The notes under the pieces were generated by a model. The model had not been told where the DNA came from and searched no databases. It worked only from the letters and a program-made list of their open reading frames with translations. Made by a program: the position numbers and the translations under genes. DNA of 64,000 bases from Nocardioides terrae (GTDB lineage Bacteria; Actinomycetota; Actinomycetes; Propionibacteriales; Nocardioidaceae): NCBI RefSeq assembly GCF_900112345.1, contig NZ_FOLB01000001.1, positions 124,001 to 188,000 of the forward strand, read 5' to 3'. Below are positions 17,534 through 26,400 of this stretch, in pieces. Positions within the stretch are counted from its first letter, which is position 1. Each line of letters begins with the position of its first letter.

Positions 17534-17944
17534 TCAGGCGAGCCTGCGTGCCAGCGTCGGGATGACGATGGCCGCAGCCAGCACGTGCAGCGACATGAGC
17601 GTGGCCGCGGAGGCCCCGTCGAACCCGAAGGTCGCGTCCGGGACGAGGGAGAGGACGGTCAGCGCGACGGTCGTGCGGACGAAGGTCGGGCGCGGTCGGC
17701 GAGCCTTGCGGGCGAGCACCGCGGCCAGGGCGACGCCGACGAGCGAGAAGATCAGCGTGAGCTGGGTGAACGCCGCGACCGGGATCGACGCTCCGCTGCG
17801 GTCGGCGAAGGAGACCCCGGCGGAGGAGGCGACCGCAGCGACGGTGGTCGTGGCGGCCGCCGCGGCGGCCGCCGCGGCCACGCCGTGCTTCCACACCGAC
17901 GAGCGGGTGGTCGAGGTCTGCTGGGGAACGGTGATGACGGACAT
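17534..17944 (-). CDS. DUF6069-like small membrane protein
   Basis: 136 residues with four predicted membrane helices (about 19-42, 58-79, 90-106 and 113-131). The SIPVAAFTQLTLIF and RRPRPTFVRTTVALTVLSL stretches match an actinobacterial DUF6069 family as I recall it; function unknown. AGGAG precedes the ATG. It converges on tctA with a 10-base gap and lies downstream of the meaA terminator, so it is probably transcribed alone. Confidence 0.7.
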   Translation of the reverse strand: MSVITVPQQTSTTRSSVWKHGVAAAAAAAAATTTVAAVASSAGVSFADRSGASIPVAAFTQLTLIFSLVGVALAAVLARKARRPRPTFVRTTVALTVLSLVPDATFGFDGASAATLMSLHVLAAAIVIPTLARRLA

Positions 17945-17996
17945 GAGGTGCTCCTGACGGATCCGAGACGCCCTGTGCGTCTCTCTGTCAGGACCA

Positions 17997-18031
17997 CGAA
18001 CGGGACAGCCCGGATCCGACAGCCCCGTTCG
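17997..18031 (-). terminator. Hairpin after meaA (CGAACGGG / CCCGTTCG)
   Basis: Perfect 8-base arms 10-44 bases past the meaA stop, around a loop with two GACAG repeats. There is no U-run, as is common in actinobacteria. A second smaller hairpin (GAGACGC/GCGTCTC, 17965-17983) follows inside the DUF6069 leader. Confidence 0.5.
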
Positions 18032-18040
18032 CGGAAGGCG

Positions 18041-20077
18041 TCAGGACAGCCCGTTGGCCGCCCGGATCACGTCCACGAACCCGCCCATGATCTCGGTCAG
18101 CCCGAAGTCCTTCGGCGTGTAGACGGCGGCCACCCCGAGCTCCTTGAGTCGACGGGCGTCCGAGTCGGGGATGATCCCGCCGACGATGACGGGGACGTCA
18201 TCGAGGCCGGCCGCCGCCAGCCCGTCCAGCACGTCCGGCACCAGCTCCATGTGGGAGCCGGACAGGATCGACAGACCGACCAGGTGGACGTCCTCCGCGA
18301 CGGCGGCGGAGACGATCTGGTCCGGGGTGAGGCGGATGCCCTGGTAGATCACCTCGAACCCGGCGTCGCGGGCGCGTACGGCGATCTGCTCGGCGCCGTT
18401 GGAGTGGCCGTCGAGGCCGGGCTTGCCGATGAGCACCCGCAGCCGACCGCCCAGCTCGTCACCGGTCGCCTTGACCCGGTCGCGCACGGCCGAGAGCTCC
18501 GAGCCGGCCGAGCCGGCCTGTGACACGGCGCCCACCGCGCCGGAGACGCCGGTCGGCGCCCGGAACTCGCCGAACACGTCGCGGAGGGTCTGCGCCCACT
18601 CCCCCGTGGTCGCGCCGGCCCGGGCGGCGGCCAGGGTGAACGGCACGAGGTTGTCGTCGGTCTTGGCCGCGGCCGCGAGCGCCGCGAGCGCCTCGGCGAC
18701 CTCCGCCTCGCTGCGCTGCGCCTTCCAGTCCGCCACCGACGCGAGGGCCGCCTCCTCCGCCCGGGGGTCGGCGACCATGATGGCGGCGTCGAGGTCCGCG
18801 GTCAGGGGCGACGGCTCGGTGGTGTCGAACCGGTTGACGCCGACGACGACCTCCTCGCCGGACTCGATCCGCGCGCGGCGCAGCGCGTGGCTGGAGACCA
18901 GCTCGGACTTCATGTAGCCGGACTCGACGGCCGCGATCGCGCCGCCCATGGCCTGGACGCGGTCGATCTCCGCCTTCGCGCCCTCGACCAGCTCGCGGAC
19001 CTTCGCCCCGACGACGGGCGAGCCGTCGAAGAGGTCGTCGTACTCGAGCAGGTCGGACTCGAAGGCGAGCACCTGCTGCAGCCGCAGCGACCACTGCTGG
19101 TCCCACGGCCGCGGGAGGCCGAGCGCCTCGTTCCACGCCGGGAGCTGGACCGCACGGGCGCGCGCGTTCTTCGACAGCGTGACCGCGAGCATCTCCAGGA
19201 CGATCCGCTGGACGTTGTTCTCCGGCTGCGCCTCGGTCAGGCCCAGGCTGTTGACCTGGACGCCGTAGCGGAAGCGCCGCATCTTCTCGTCGGTGACGCC
19301 GTAGCGCTCGCGGGTGATCTCGTCCCACAGCTCGACGAAGGCGCGCATCTTGCACATCTCCTCGACGAACCGCACGCCCGCGTTGACGAAGAAGGAGATC
19401 CGGCCGACGACCTTGCCGAAGTCCTCCTCGTCGACCTGCCCCGATGCCTTGACCTGGTCCAGCACGGCGATCGCGGTGCACAGCGCGTAGGCGATCTCCT
19501 GCACCGGCGTCGCACCGGCCTCCTGCAGGTGGTAGCTGCAGATGTTGATCGGGTTCCACTTGGGGATCTGGTGGACCGTGTAGGCGATCATGTCGCTGAT
19601 CAGCCGCAGCGAGTGCTCCGGCGGGAAGACGTAGGTCCCGCGCGAGAGGTACTCCTTGATGATGTCGTTCTGCGTGGTGCCGGCCAGCTGGGCGGCGACC
19701 GCCTCCGGCGCGAGGTCGCCCCCGTTCTGCGCAGCCTGCTCCTCGGCGACGACCTGGTACAAAGCGAGCAGCCACATCGCGGTCGCGTTGATGGTCATCG
19801 AGGTGTTCATTCCGGTGAGCGGGATCTGGTCGAAGAGCTTCCGCATCTCGCCCAGGTGCGGCACGGGGACGCCCACCTTGCCGACCTCGCCCCTGGCCAG
19901 CGGGCTGTCGGGGTCGTAGCCCGTCTGCGTCGGCAGGTCGAAGGCGACGCTCAGCCCCGTCTGTCCCTTCGCGAGGTTGTTGCGGTAGAGCGCGTTCGAC
20001 GCCTCGGCGGTGGAGTGCCCGGCGTAGGTGCGCATGACCCAGGGGCCATCTTTCTTGACCCTGTCCTTCTCAGCCAT
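18041..20077 (-). CDS. meaA: MeaA-type B12-dependent acyl-CoA mutase (ethylmalonyl-CoA mutase family)
   Basis: 678 residues in one chain: substrate TIM-barrel (about 10-520; YAGHSTAEASN, GLSVAFDLPTQTGYD, PINICSYHLQEAGA) and a C-terminal cobalamin-binding domain (about 545-675) with the DGHSNG form of DxHxxG and GLSILSGSH. Single-chain length and the MeaA-like N-terminus separate it from the two-subunit methylmalonyl-CoA mutase. The likely reaction is ethylmalonyl-CoA to methylsuccinyl-CoA in acetate/C2 assimilation, though MeaA-like proteins with other substrates exist. A cobalamin adenosyltransferase gene lies 650 bases away. No crotonyl-CoA reductase is in the window. Confidence 0.9.
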   Translation of the reverse strand: MAEKDRVKKDGPWVMRTYAGHSTAEASNALYRNNLAKGQTGLSVAFDLPTQTGYDPDSPLARGEVGKVGVPVPHLGEMRKLFDQIPLTGMNTSMTINATAMWLLALYQVVAEEQAAQNGGDLAPEAVAAQLAGTTQNDIIKEYLSRGTYVFPPEHSLRLISDMIAYTVHQIPKWNPINICSYHLQEAGATPVQEIAYALCTAIAVLDQVKASGQVDEEDFGKVVGRISFFVNAGVRFVEEMCKMRAFVELWDEITRERYGVTDEKMRRFRYGVQVNSLGLTEAQPENNVQRIVLEMLAVTLSKNARARAVQLPAWNEALGLPRPWDQQWSLRLQQVLAFESDLLEYDDLFDGSPVVGAKVRELVEGAKAEIDRVQAMGGAIAAVESGYMKSELVSSHALRRARIESGEEVVVGVNRFDTTEPSPLTADLDAAIMVADPRAEEAALASVADWKAQRSEAEVAEALAALAAAAKTDDNLVPFTLAAARAGATTGEWAQTLRDVFGEFRAPTGVSGAVGAVSQAGSAGSELSAVRDRVKATGDELGGRLRVLIGKPGLDGHSNGAEQIAVRARDAGFEVIYQGIRLTPDQIVSAAVAEDVHLVGLSILSGSHMELVPDVLDGLAAAGLDDVPVIVGGIIPDSDARRLKELGVAAVYTPKDFGLTEIMGGFVDVIRAANGLS

Positions 20078-20083
20078 GCTCCG

Positions 20084-20089
20084 AGCGTA
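20084..20089 (-). promoter_or_regulatory. -10 hexamer TACGCT for meaA (leaderless)
   Basis: TACGCT on the minus strand ends 6 bases before ATG 20077, so the transcript should start at the ATG. Confidence 0.55.
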
Positions 20090-20097
20090 GGGCTGAA

Positions 20098-20113
20098 GTT
20101 ACGCGTTGGTAAC
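20098..20113. promoter_or_regulatory. Operator-like inverted repeat GTTAC-N6-GTAAC at the meaA promoter
   Basis: Perfect 5-base arms spaced by 6 bases, located at about -21 to -36 of the predicted meaA start, over the -35 region. Binding there would block transcription, so a repressor site is likely; the regulator is not identified. Confidence 0.5.
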
Positions 20114-20141
20114 CGCCGTCGCTGTGGAAGATGTCACGCCG

Positions 20142-20447
20142 TCAGGCGCTGGCGCGGACCCGCTCGAGCTCGACGACGCGGGCGAGCCGGCTCAGGTGCA
20201 GCATCCGGCGGACGATCGGCGAGCAGTCGCGCAGGGTCAGGTGGTGCCCGTCGTGGGCCGTACGCCGACTGGCGGCCGCGAGCAGTCGCAGCGCCGTCAT
20301 GTCGACGACCGTGACGCCGCTCAGGTCGACGACGACGTCGCCGTAGGCGGCGAGCTGGCCGTAGAGCACGTCGCGGACCTGGAAGGTGCTGCGTGCGTCG
20401 AAGTCGCCCTGCAGGACCATGACCGCACCGTCGGTGATGATGTCCAT
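20142..20447 (-). CDS. STAS-domain anti-sigma factor antagonist
   Basis: 101 residues, a single STAS domain (SpoIIAA/RsbV type): beta strand VMVLQGDFDARST, then VVVDLSGVTVVDMTALRLL. The usual phosphorylated Ser in the D-S-S/T-G loop is replaced by DMTAL, so if it is switched by phosphorylation the Thr must serve. Start ATG 20447 is chosen for its ribosome site GAGGAG; an upstream in-frame ATG at 20555 would add 36 weakly conserved residues. No cognate anti-sigma kinase is adjacent. Confidence 0.8.
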   Translation of the reverse strand: MDIITDGAVMVLQGDFDARSTFQVRDVLYGQLAAYGDVVVDLSGVTVVDMTALRLLAAASRRTAHDGHHLTLRDCSPIVRRMLHLSRLARVVELERVRASA

Positions 20448-20712
20448 CGCGTGCTCCTCGCCTCCACCGACTCTGACTTCCTGCCGGAAGCCGTCGGTAC
20501 CCCAGAACTCCGGCTCCTCTTTGATCTGACGCAATCCGATGCCATTTCGTTGCATCCGTCATCCGGTTCTCGGACCGGCAGCACCGCCCCGAGCGACGTT
20601 GCAGCGCGTCAACGAAGGTCCAGGAGCCGCCGGTGCGCGCCCAGATACATCGGGAGGACAGGTCTTTCTATCGGGGCCTCGGCGGGGTGACGCGATCCGG
20701 CGGTACACGGCC

Positions 20713-20718
20713 TAGGCT
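20713..20718 (+). promoter_or_regulatory. -10 hexamer TAGGCT for the cobalamin adenosyltransferase gene (leaderless)
   Basis: TAGGCT ends 7 bases before ATG 20726 and fixes that start over upstream in-frame codons. The 278-base region 20448-20725 otherwise shows no gene. Confidence 0.5.
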
Positions 20719-20725
20719 CGTCGCC

Positions 20726-21304
20726 ATGGTCAACCTCACCCGGATCTACACCCGCACTGGAGACGCCGGCACCACGCGCCTGGGCGACATGAGCGAGACG
20801 GTCAAGACCGACCTCCGCCTCGCCGCCTATGCCGACGTCGACGAGACCAACGCGCACATCGGGGTGGCGCTGGCCGCCTCGGAGCTCTCCCCGGACGTCG
20901 TGGGAGTGCTGACCCGGATCCAGAACGACCTGTTCGACGTGGGCGCGGACTTCGCGACGCCCGTCGTGCCGGACCCGGACTTCCCGCCGCTGCGGGTCGA
21001 GCAGTCCTACGTCGACCGGCTCGAGGGTTGGTGCGACACGTTCAACGAGCCGCTGACCAACCTGCGCTCGTTCATCCTCTCGGGCGGCACCCTCGCCTCC
21101 GCGCACCTCCATGTCGCGCGGACGGTCGCGCGCCGTGCCGAGCGATCGGCCTGGGCGGCGTGGGAGGTGCACAGCGAGACGATGAACAAGCTCGCCATCA
21201 CCTACCTCAACCGGCTCTCCGACCTGCTCTTCATCCTGGCCCGCTACGAGAACCGTGAGCAGGGCGACGTGCTCTGGGTGCCCGGGGGCGAGCGCGCGCA
21301 GTGA
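20726..21304 (+). CDS. PduO-type ATP:cob(I)alamin adenosyltransferase
   Basis: 192 residues. The N-terminal TRTGDAGTTRLGD is the ATP-binding signature of the MMAB/PduO family; the Arg/Glu helix motifs follow in FILSGGTLASAHLHVARTVARRAERSAW (partly quoted) and YLNRLSDLLFILARYENR. It makes adenosylcobalamin, the cofactor of the MeaA-type mutase encoded nearby. I recall a homologue also lying near atpC in M. tuberculosis. Its stop overlaps the next gene's GTG by 4 bases. Confidence 0.92.
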   Translation: MVNLTRIYTRTGDAGTTRLGDMSETVKTDLRLAAYADVDETNAHIGVALAASELSPDVVGVLTRIQNDLFDVGADFATPVVPDPDFPPLRVEQSYVDRLEGWCDTFNEPLTNLRSFILSGGTLASAHLHVARTVARRAERSAWAAWEVHSETMNKLAITYLNRLSDLLFILARYENREQGDVLWVPGGERAQ

Positions 21305-22254
21305 GGAACGGCCTGGTCGCGGTGGTCGCGCTCGTCGCCCTGTCGGCGACGGCCTGCGGGCAGACCGGTGACGAGGGTGACTGGCGGAGACCCGCCCACG
21401 CCGGAAGAACGGCGACGGCCGCCGTGTCCCACCCGGGGGCTCCGGCCTCGGCGCTGTCCGCGCCGCGCGAGGCACGCTCCCCCGCCGAGCTGGCCGCCCG
21501 CCTGACCACGGCCGAACGGGTGAGCCGCGACCCCTCGTCGGCCCGGCCCGTCGCCGCCCAGGCGGGCTTCGAGGCGCAGGTGCTCTACCGCCAGCTCGCC
21601 GGCCGGCCGAGGTGGATGCGCCCCGTCGTGGGCGCTGTCCCGGTCGCCCTGCGCGCGACGGTGCGGCTCCACATCAGGGCGCGACGCGCCTTCCGCACCA
21701 TGCACCACACGCTCTCCCGGACGCTGCCGTCGTGGCGGATCGTGGCACCGGCGTCCGAGCCGGCACTGCTCGCGTTCTACCGCGAGGGCGAGCGACGCTT
21801 CGGAGTGCCGTGGCAGGTGCTCGCCGCGGTCAACCTGGTCGAGACCGGCATGGGCCGGATCCGGGGGACGTCCGTCGCGGGTGCCCGGGGGCCGATGCAG
21901 TTCATGCCCGGCACCTGGGCGGCGTACGGCAGGGGCGACATCGACGACCCGCACGACGCGATCCTCGCGGCCGCGCGCTACCTCGCCCACAACGGCGGCG
22001 GGCGCGGGAAGATCGACCAGGCGCTCTTCGCCTACAACCGGTCACGGCTCTACGTCCGCGGCGTCGAGGCGTACGCCGCCATCCTGCATGCCTCGCCGGC
22101 CGCGTTGCGCGGCCTCTACGACTGGCAGGTCGTCTACCTGTCGCGGCGCGGCGACGTGTGGCTGCCCGTGGGCTACGCCCGCACCTCGCCGGCCGGGACC
22201 TCGGCCTACCTGCGCCGCCACCCCGAGCGGTTGCTCAGTCGGTCGACCCGCTGA
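21301..22254 (+). CDS. Secreted lytic transglycosylase (SLT domain)
   Basis: 317 residues. The N-terminus is a short signal sequence ending SATAC (Cys19), a weak lipobox, then an Ala/Pro/Arg-rich linker to about residue 145. The SLT lysozyme-like domain spans about 155-265: catalytic Glu in VNLVETGMGR, GARGPMQFMPGTW, and ALFAYNRS. It would cleave peptidoglycan glycan strands. GTG start overlaps the adenosyltransferase stop. Its end overlaps the convergent MFS gene by 20 bases. Confidence 0.85.
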   Translation: MRNGLVAVVALVALSATACGQTGDEGDWRRPAHAGRTATAAVSHPGAPASALSAPREARSPAELAARLTTAERVSRDPSSARPVAAQAGFEAQVLYRQLAGRPRWMRPVVGAVPVALRATVRLHIRARRAFRTMHHTLSRTLPSWRIVAPASEPALLAFYREGERRFGVPWQVLAAVNLVETGMGRIRGTSVAGARGPMQFMPGTWAAYGRGDIDDPHDAILAAARYLAHNGGGRGKIDQALFAYNRSRLYVRGVEAYAAILHASPAALRGLYDWQVVYLSRRGDVWLPVGYARTSPAGTSAYLRRHPERLLSRSTR

Positions 22255-23419
22255 CCGCCGGCGGGCGCGCCGCGAAGACGGTGAGGGACGCCGGGACCAT
22301 CAGCACCGCGACCACCACGAGGGCGCGCAGGGTGCCGACCGCGTCGCCGAGCATGCCGAGCAGCGGCGGGCCGGCGAGGAAGGCGGCATAGCCGATCGTG
22401 GCGACGGCCGAGACCCGGGCGGCAGCGCGGACCGGGTCGTCGGCCGCGGCGCTCATCCCGACCGGGAAGCCGAGGGAGGCGCCGACCCCCCAGATGACGA
22501 TGCCGACGAACATCACGGGCAGCGAGCCGCCGTACACGGCGATGAGCACGCCCACCGCCGCCAGGCCGGAGCAGGCCCACAGGACCGGGGCGCGGCCGAG
22601 CCGGTCGAGCACCAGCGGGCCGGTGAGGCGCCCGGCCGTCATCGCGACGACGAAGACCGAGAAGCCGGCGACGCCGACCCAGTGCGGGGTGTCGTAGCCG
22701 TCGATGACCGCGAGGGAGAGCCAGTCGTTGGCGGTGCCCTCCACGGTCGCGTAGCACAGCACCATCAGGCCGATCACCAGCGTGCGCGGCTCGCGCCAGG
22801 CGGAGACGCGCGGCCTCTCCTGGTGTTCGTGCCTCTCCTCGACGGGGAGGAACGTGCCGGCCGAGCGGAGGGTGAGCACGAGGGCGACGGCGCCGATCAC
22901 CAGGTAGTGCAGGCTCACCGGGACGCCGAGGGCCGCCATCACGACGCCGATCCCGCTGCCGACGATCGAGCCGATGCTCCACGCGGCGTGGAAGCGCGGC
23001 ATGATCGTGCGCCCGAGCCGGCGCTCGACCTCGGCGCCCTCCACGTTCATGGCGACGTCCCACGTCGACGTGCCGATCCCGTAGGCGAACAGCCCGACGG
23101 CCGCCAGCGGCGGCCACTCGACGACCGTCGCCCCGATGCCGCAGACGAGCAGGCCGGCGCCGACGGCGACCGAGCCGCCGCGGACGGTGCCGGCCGGCGT
23201 GAACCGCTCGATGATCCGGCCGGCGAGCGGCAGGCTGAGGACCGAGCCGACCGACGCCGAGATCAGCAGCAGCCCGAGGGCGGAGTTGCTGAGGTCGAGC
23301 TCGCTGCGCACGTCCGGGAGCCGCGACACGAGCGTTGCGAAGAGCAGGCCGTTGAGCGCGAACGTCAGGGCGACCGAGGTCCGGGTGGTCAGGAGGCTCG
23401 GAGCGGTCGTCACGGTCAC
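22235..23419 (-). CDS. MFS transporter
   Basis: 394 residues with about twelve helices; loop 2-3 motif reduced to LPLAGRIIERF, and the loop 8-9 copy GPLVLDRLGRAP. The FAYGIGTSTWDVAMNVEG and ATVEGTANDWLSL stretches resemble YbjJ/fucose-permease-like exporters. Substrate unknown. Start taken as GTG 23419 with GGGAGC upstream; GTG 23413 is possible. It sits downstream of the SARP-type regulator on the same strand, 60 bases away. Confidence 0.82.
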   Translation of the reverse strand: MTVTTAPSLLTTRTSVALTFALNGLLFATLVSRLPDVRSELDLSNSALGLLLISASVGSVLSLPLAGRIIERFTPAGTVRGGSVAVGAGLLVCGIGATVVEWPPLAAVGLFAYGIGTSTWDVAMNVEGAEVERRLGRTIMPRFHAAWSIGSIVGSGIGVVMAALGVPVSLHYLVIGAVALVLTLRSAGTFLPVEERHEHQERPRVSAWREPRTLVIGLMVLCYATVEGTANDWLSLAVIDGYDTPHWVGVAGFSVFVVAMTAGRLTGPLVLDRLGRAPVLWACSGLAAVGVLIAVYGGSLPVMFVGIVIWGVGASLGFPVGMSAAADDPVRAAARVSAVATIGYAAFLAGPPLLGMLGDAVGTLRALVVVAVLMVPASLTVFAARPPAVSGSTD

Positions 23420-23479
23420 GCTCCCATTCGACCGTGTCCGGGTGGTCGGCGTCGAATCGGTTGTGCCGGCGGCACCCGG

Positions 23480-26400
23480 TCAGAAGCCGTACGTCGACCG
23501 CACGCCCTCGAACCATGCGATGAGCGCGTCCAGGCCCCACTCGCGCGCCCGGTCGAGCGCCGCGTCAGCGTCGCGGTGGGCGGCCTCGGCGTCGCCGGCC
23601 GCGGCGGCCGCGCAGGCGAGGTAGAGGTCGACCGGCCCCAGTGCCATCGAGGAACCGAGGCTGACGGCCATCCCGGAGTAGTTCGTGAGCCGCCGCGCGC
23701 ACCGCTGCGCCAGGTCGGCGTCAGCGAGGTAGAGGCTGAGCTCGGCCGCGTGGGCGACGGTGTGCAGGGGCACCTCGGTGTCCTCGGTGATAGGCGCACC
23801 GGCCTGCCGGTGGTGCCACCGCGCCTCGTCGTACAGGCCTGCGCGCCAGTGGTAGACCGCGATGGTGGGCGCCCACTCCCCCCTGTCGGTGTCGAGACCT
23901 CGCAGCACGGGGATCACCTCCGCGGCGCGGCCCTGCCACAGCCGCAGGGCGAGCAGGCACGCGGCGACGTTCTCGTCCATGTCGGTGTGGGCGAGCCGGC
24001 GGCGCAGCGTCCGGAGGTCCGCGAGCCTGCGCTCGCACTCCTCGAACTCCCCCCGCATGGCCAGCCAGGGCACCTCCAGGCCGTGCAGCACGCCCTCGGC
24101 GTAGCCGATCCGCAGGCGACGCGCCTCGGACCGGGCGACCTCGGCCGCCTCGAACATCTCCGTCGGCCGTCCCAGCTCGCCGAGCACGGCCGCACGCAGG
24201 GTCGCGGCGACCAGGAACTCCCGCTCGTCACCGATGTGGCGGGCCAGCTCCATCGCCCGAGTGACGCGATCGAGCCGGTCCCCGGCGGTCCAGGCCGTCC
24301 ACAGCGCCACGAATCCGACGAGGCAGGTGTCGATGACCAGCCGCGGGTCGCCGAGGCGGCGCGCCATGGCGGTCGCCTCGTCGACCAGCGCGGCGCGCTC
24401 GGCGAAGGTGGTCTGCTCGGCGAGCTCGTTGGCCAGCGCCAGCAGGGTGCGGCAGCGGAGCTCGCCGTCCCCCTCCGGCAGCCGTTCGAGCGACCCCCGC
24501 AGGGCGGCGACCACCGTGCCGTTGACCTCGCCGGGTGGTGCGGAGCGCCACAGCGACGACTGGGTCGCCGAGGTCGCGGCGCGCGCGACGGCCTCCGGGT
24601 CGCGCATCCGCCTCGCGACGTCGATCGCCTCCTCGGCGCACCCGACGAGCGACGGCAGCAGGGCCGCCCAGCGGTAGGCCTCGACCAGGTCCATCAGCGT
24701 GTCGTAGCGGTCGCGCAGCGTGGCCTCCGGGTCGCCCGGCATCACGTCGAGGGCGACGCGGAGCAGGTCGGCCGCCTCGTCGTAGGCGTGCAGGCGGCGA
24801 GCACCCGCGGCCGCGGCCACCGCGGCCCGCCACGCCCGGGACGCGTGGCTCGGGCCGGCCGCGAGCCAGTGCCGGGCGACCTCCGTCTCCCGCTCCGGCC
24901 GGCCCTCCAGCGCCCGCGCCACCGCAGCGTGCGCCCGGGCGAGCCGGCTGGCGGCGACGTTGCTGCGCAGGGTGTCGCGGACGAGCGCGTGCCCGAAGGC
25001 GAACCTGTCGATGCCGTCCTCGCGCACCAGTCCCGCGACGACGGCCGGCTCGACGAGGTCGAGGATGTCGTCCTCGTCGCGGCCCGACGCGGCGGCGAGG
25101 GTGGGTACGTCGAACCGCCGGCCGATCAGCGCGGCGAACCGGAGCGTCGACACCGTCTCGGCGGGGAGCCGCTCGATGCGGCGGCGCAGCACCTCGGCGA
25201 CGGCCGTCGGAGGGCGCTCGGGCACGTTGGCGTCGTGGCGCGAGGCGGCCAGCCGGGCGTACTCGACGAGGAAGAACGGGTTGCCGTCGGTGCGCTCCTG
25301 CAGGACCTCGGCGGAGTCGTCGGCGAGCTCGCGCTCGGAGACCGCGGCGAAGAGCTCCCCGACCGCGCCGGGCTCCAGCCCGGTGAGCTCCAGCCGCAGC
25401 GGGTGCTGACGGGCGAGCGCCTCGGCGACGTCGGCGAGCAACCCGTCGGGGGCCGGATGCGACCGCCAGGTGGCGATCACCAGGAGCGGGGTCGCGGCGG
25501 GGGCGGTCTCGGCGAGCAGGCGCAGCACCCGGAGGCTCGACGCGTCGGCCCAGTGCAGGTCGTCGAGCACCAGCAGGACCGGTCCCTCCTCGGTGGCCCG
25601 GAGCACCTCGGCACAGATCCGGTCCCAGACGCGGAACGCCGCGCCCACGTCCTCGCCGTCCGCCTCGGACAGCTCGGTGCCGAGGCGCTCGAGGACGGCG
25701 CGCCACGGCCACAGCGGAGGCGCGCCGTCGTCCTGGGAGCAGCGTCCGCGCAGCACCCGCACCCCGCGTGCCCGGGCGCGGGCCGCCAGCTCCGCGGCCA
25801 GTCGTGACTTGCCGATCCCCGGCTCCCCCGTCAGCACCGCACAGGACGCCCGCCCGGACACCGACCGGTCCAGCAACGCCACGAGCGCCTCGAGCTCGGC
25901 CTCCCGACCGCACAGCGGCCAGGGGGCGACGGCCGCCGGCCCGGTCGGAAGGTCGACCGGCGGCTCTGCGCGCGGCGCAGGCACGGCCAGGGACGCGGGG
26001 GCTGTCGCGGGGGCTGGTGCGGGGACTGTCGCGGGGGCTGGTGCGGGGACTGCTGCCGGCTGTGCTGCGGGAGGGGTCCACTCCAGTGCGGGGTCCTGCC
26101 GCAGCACGGCGGTCTGCAGGTCGCGCAGGTCGGCCGACGGCTCAAGGCCGAGCTCCTCGTCGAGCAGCTCGCGGACCCGGCGCAGCGCGTCGAGCGCCTC
26201 GGCCTGCCGTCCGGCCCGGGTGAGCGCGAGCGTCCGCAGCGCCCACAGCCGCTCCCGCAGCGGATGGGCCGAGGTGAGCGCCTCGAGCTCGGCCGCGACC
26301 GTCGCGTGCTGGCCGAGCGCCAGCCGCGCCACCGCCCGGTCTTCGAGGGCGACCAGGCGGAGCTCCTCGAGCCGGGCCCGCTCGGCGACGGCGGCCGCCG

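Noticed and set aside
20448..20725. Possible small gene or riboswitch in the gap before the cobalamin adenosyltransferase
   Set aside because: No conserved B12-box sequence, no codon pattern and no ribosome site; only the leaderless promoter is supported.
21881..25807. 1308-codon open frame on the plus strand across the transglycosylase, MFS and SARP genes
   Set aside because: Composition is Arg/Gly/Asp/Ala-random and it crosses three well-supported genes; an antisense GC artefact.
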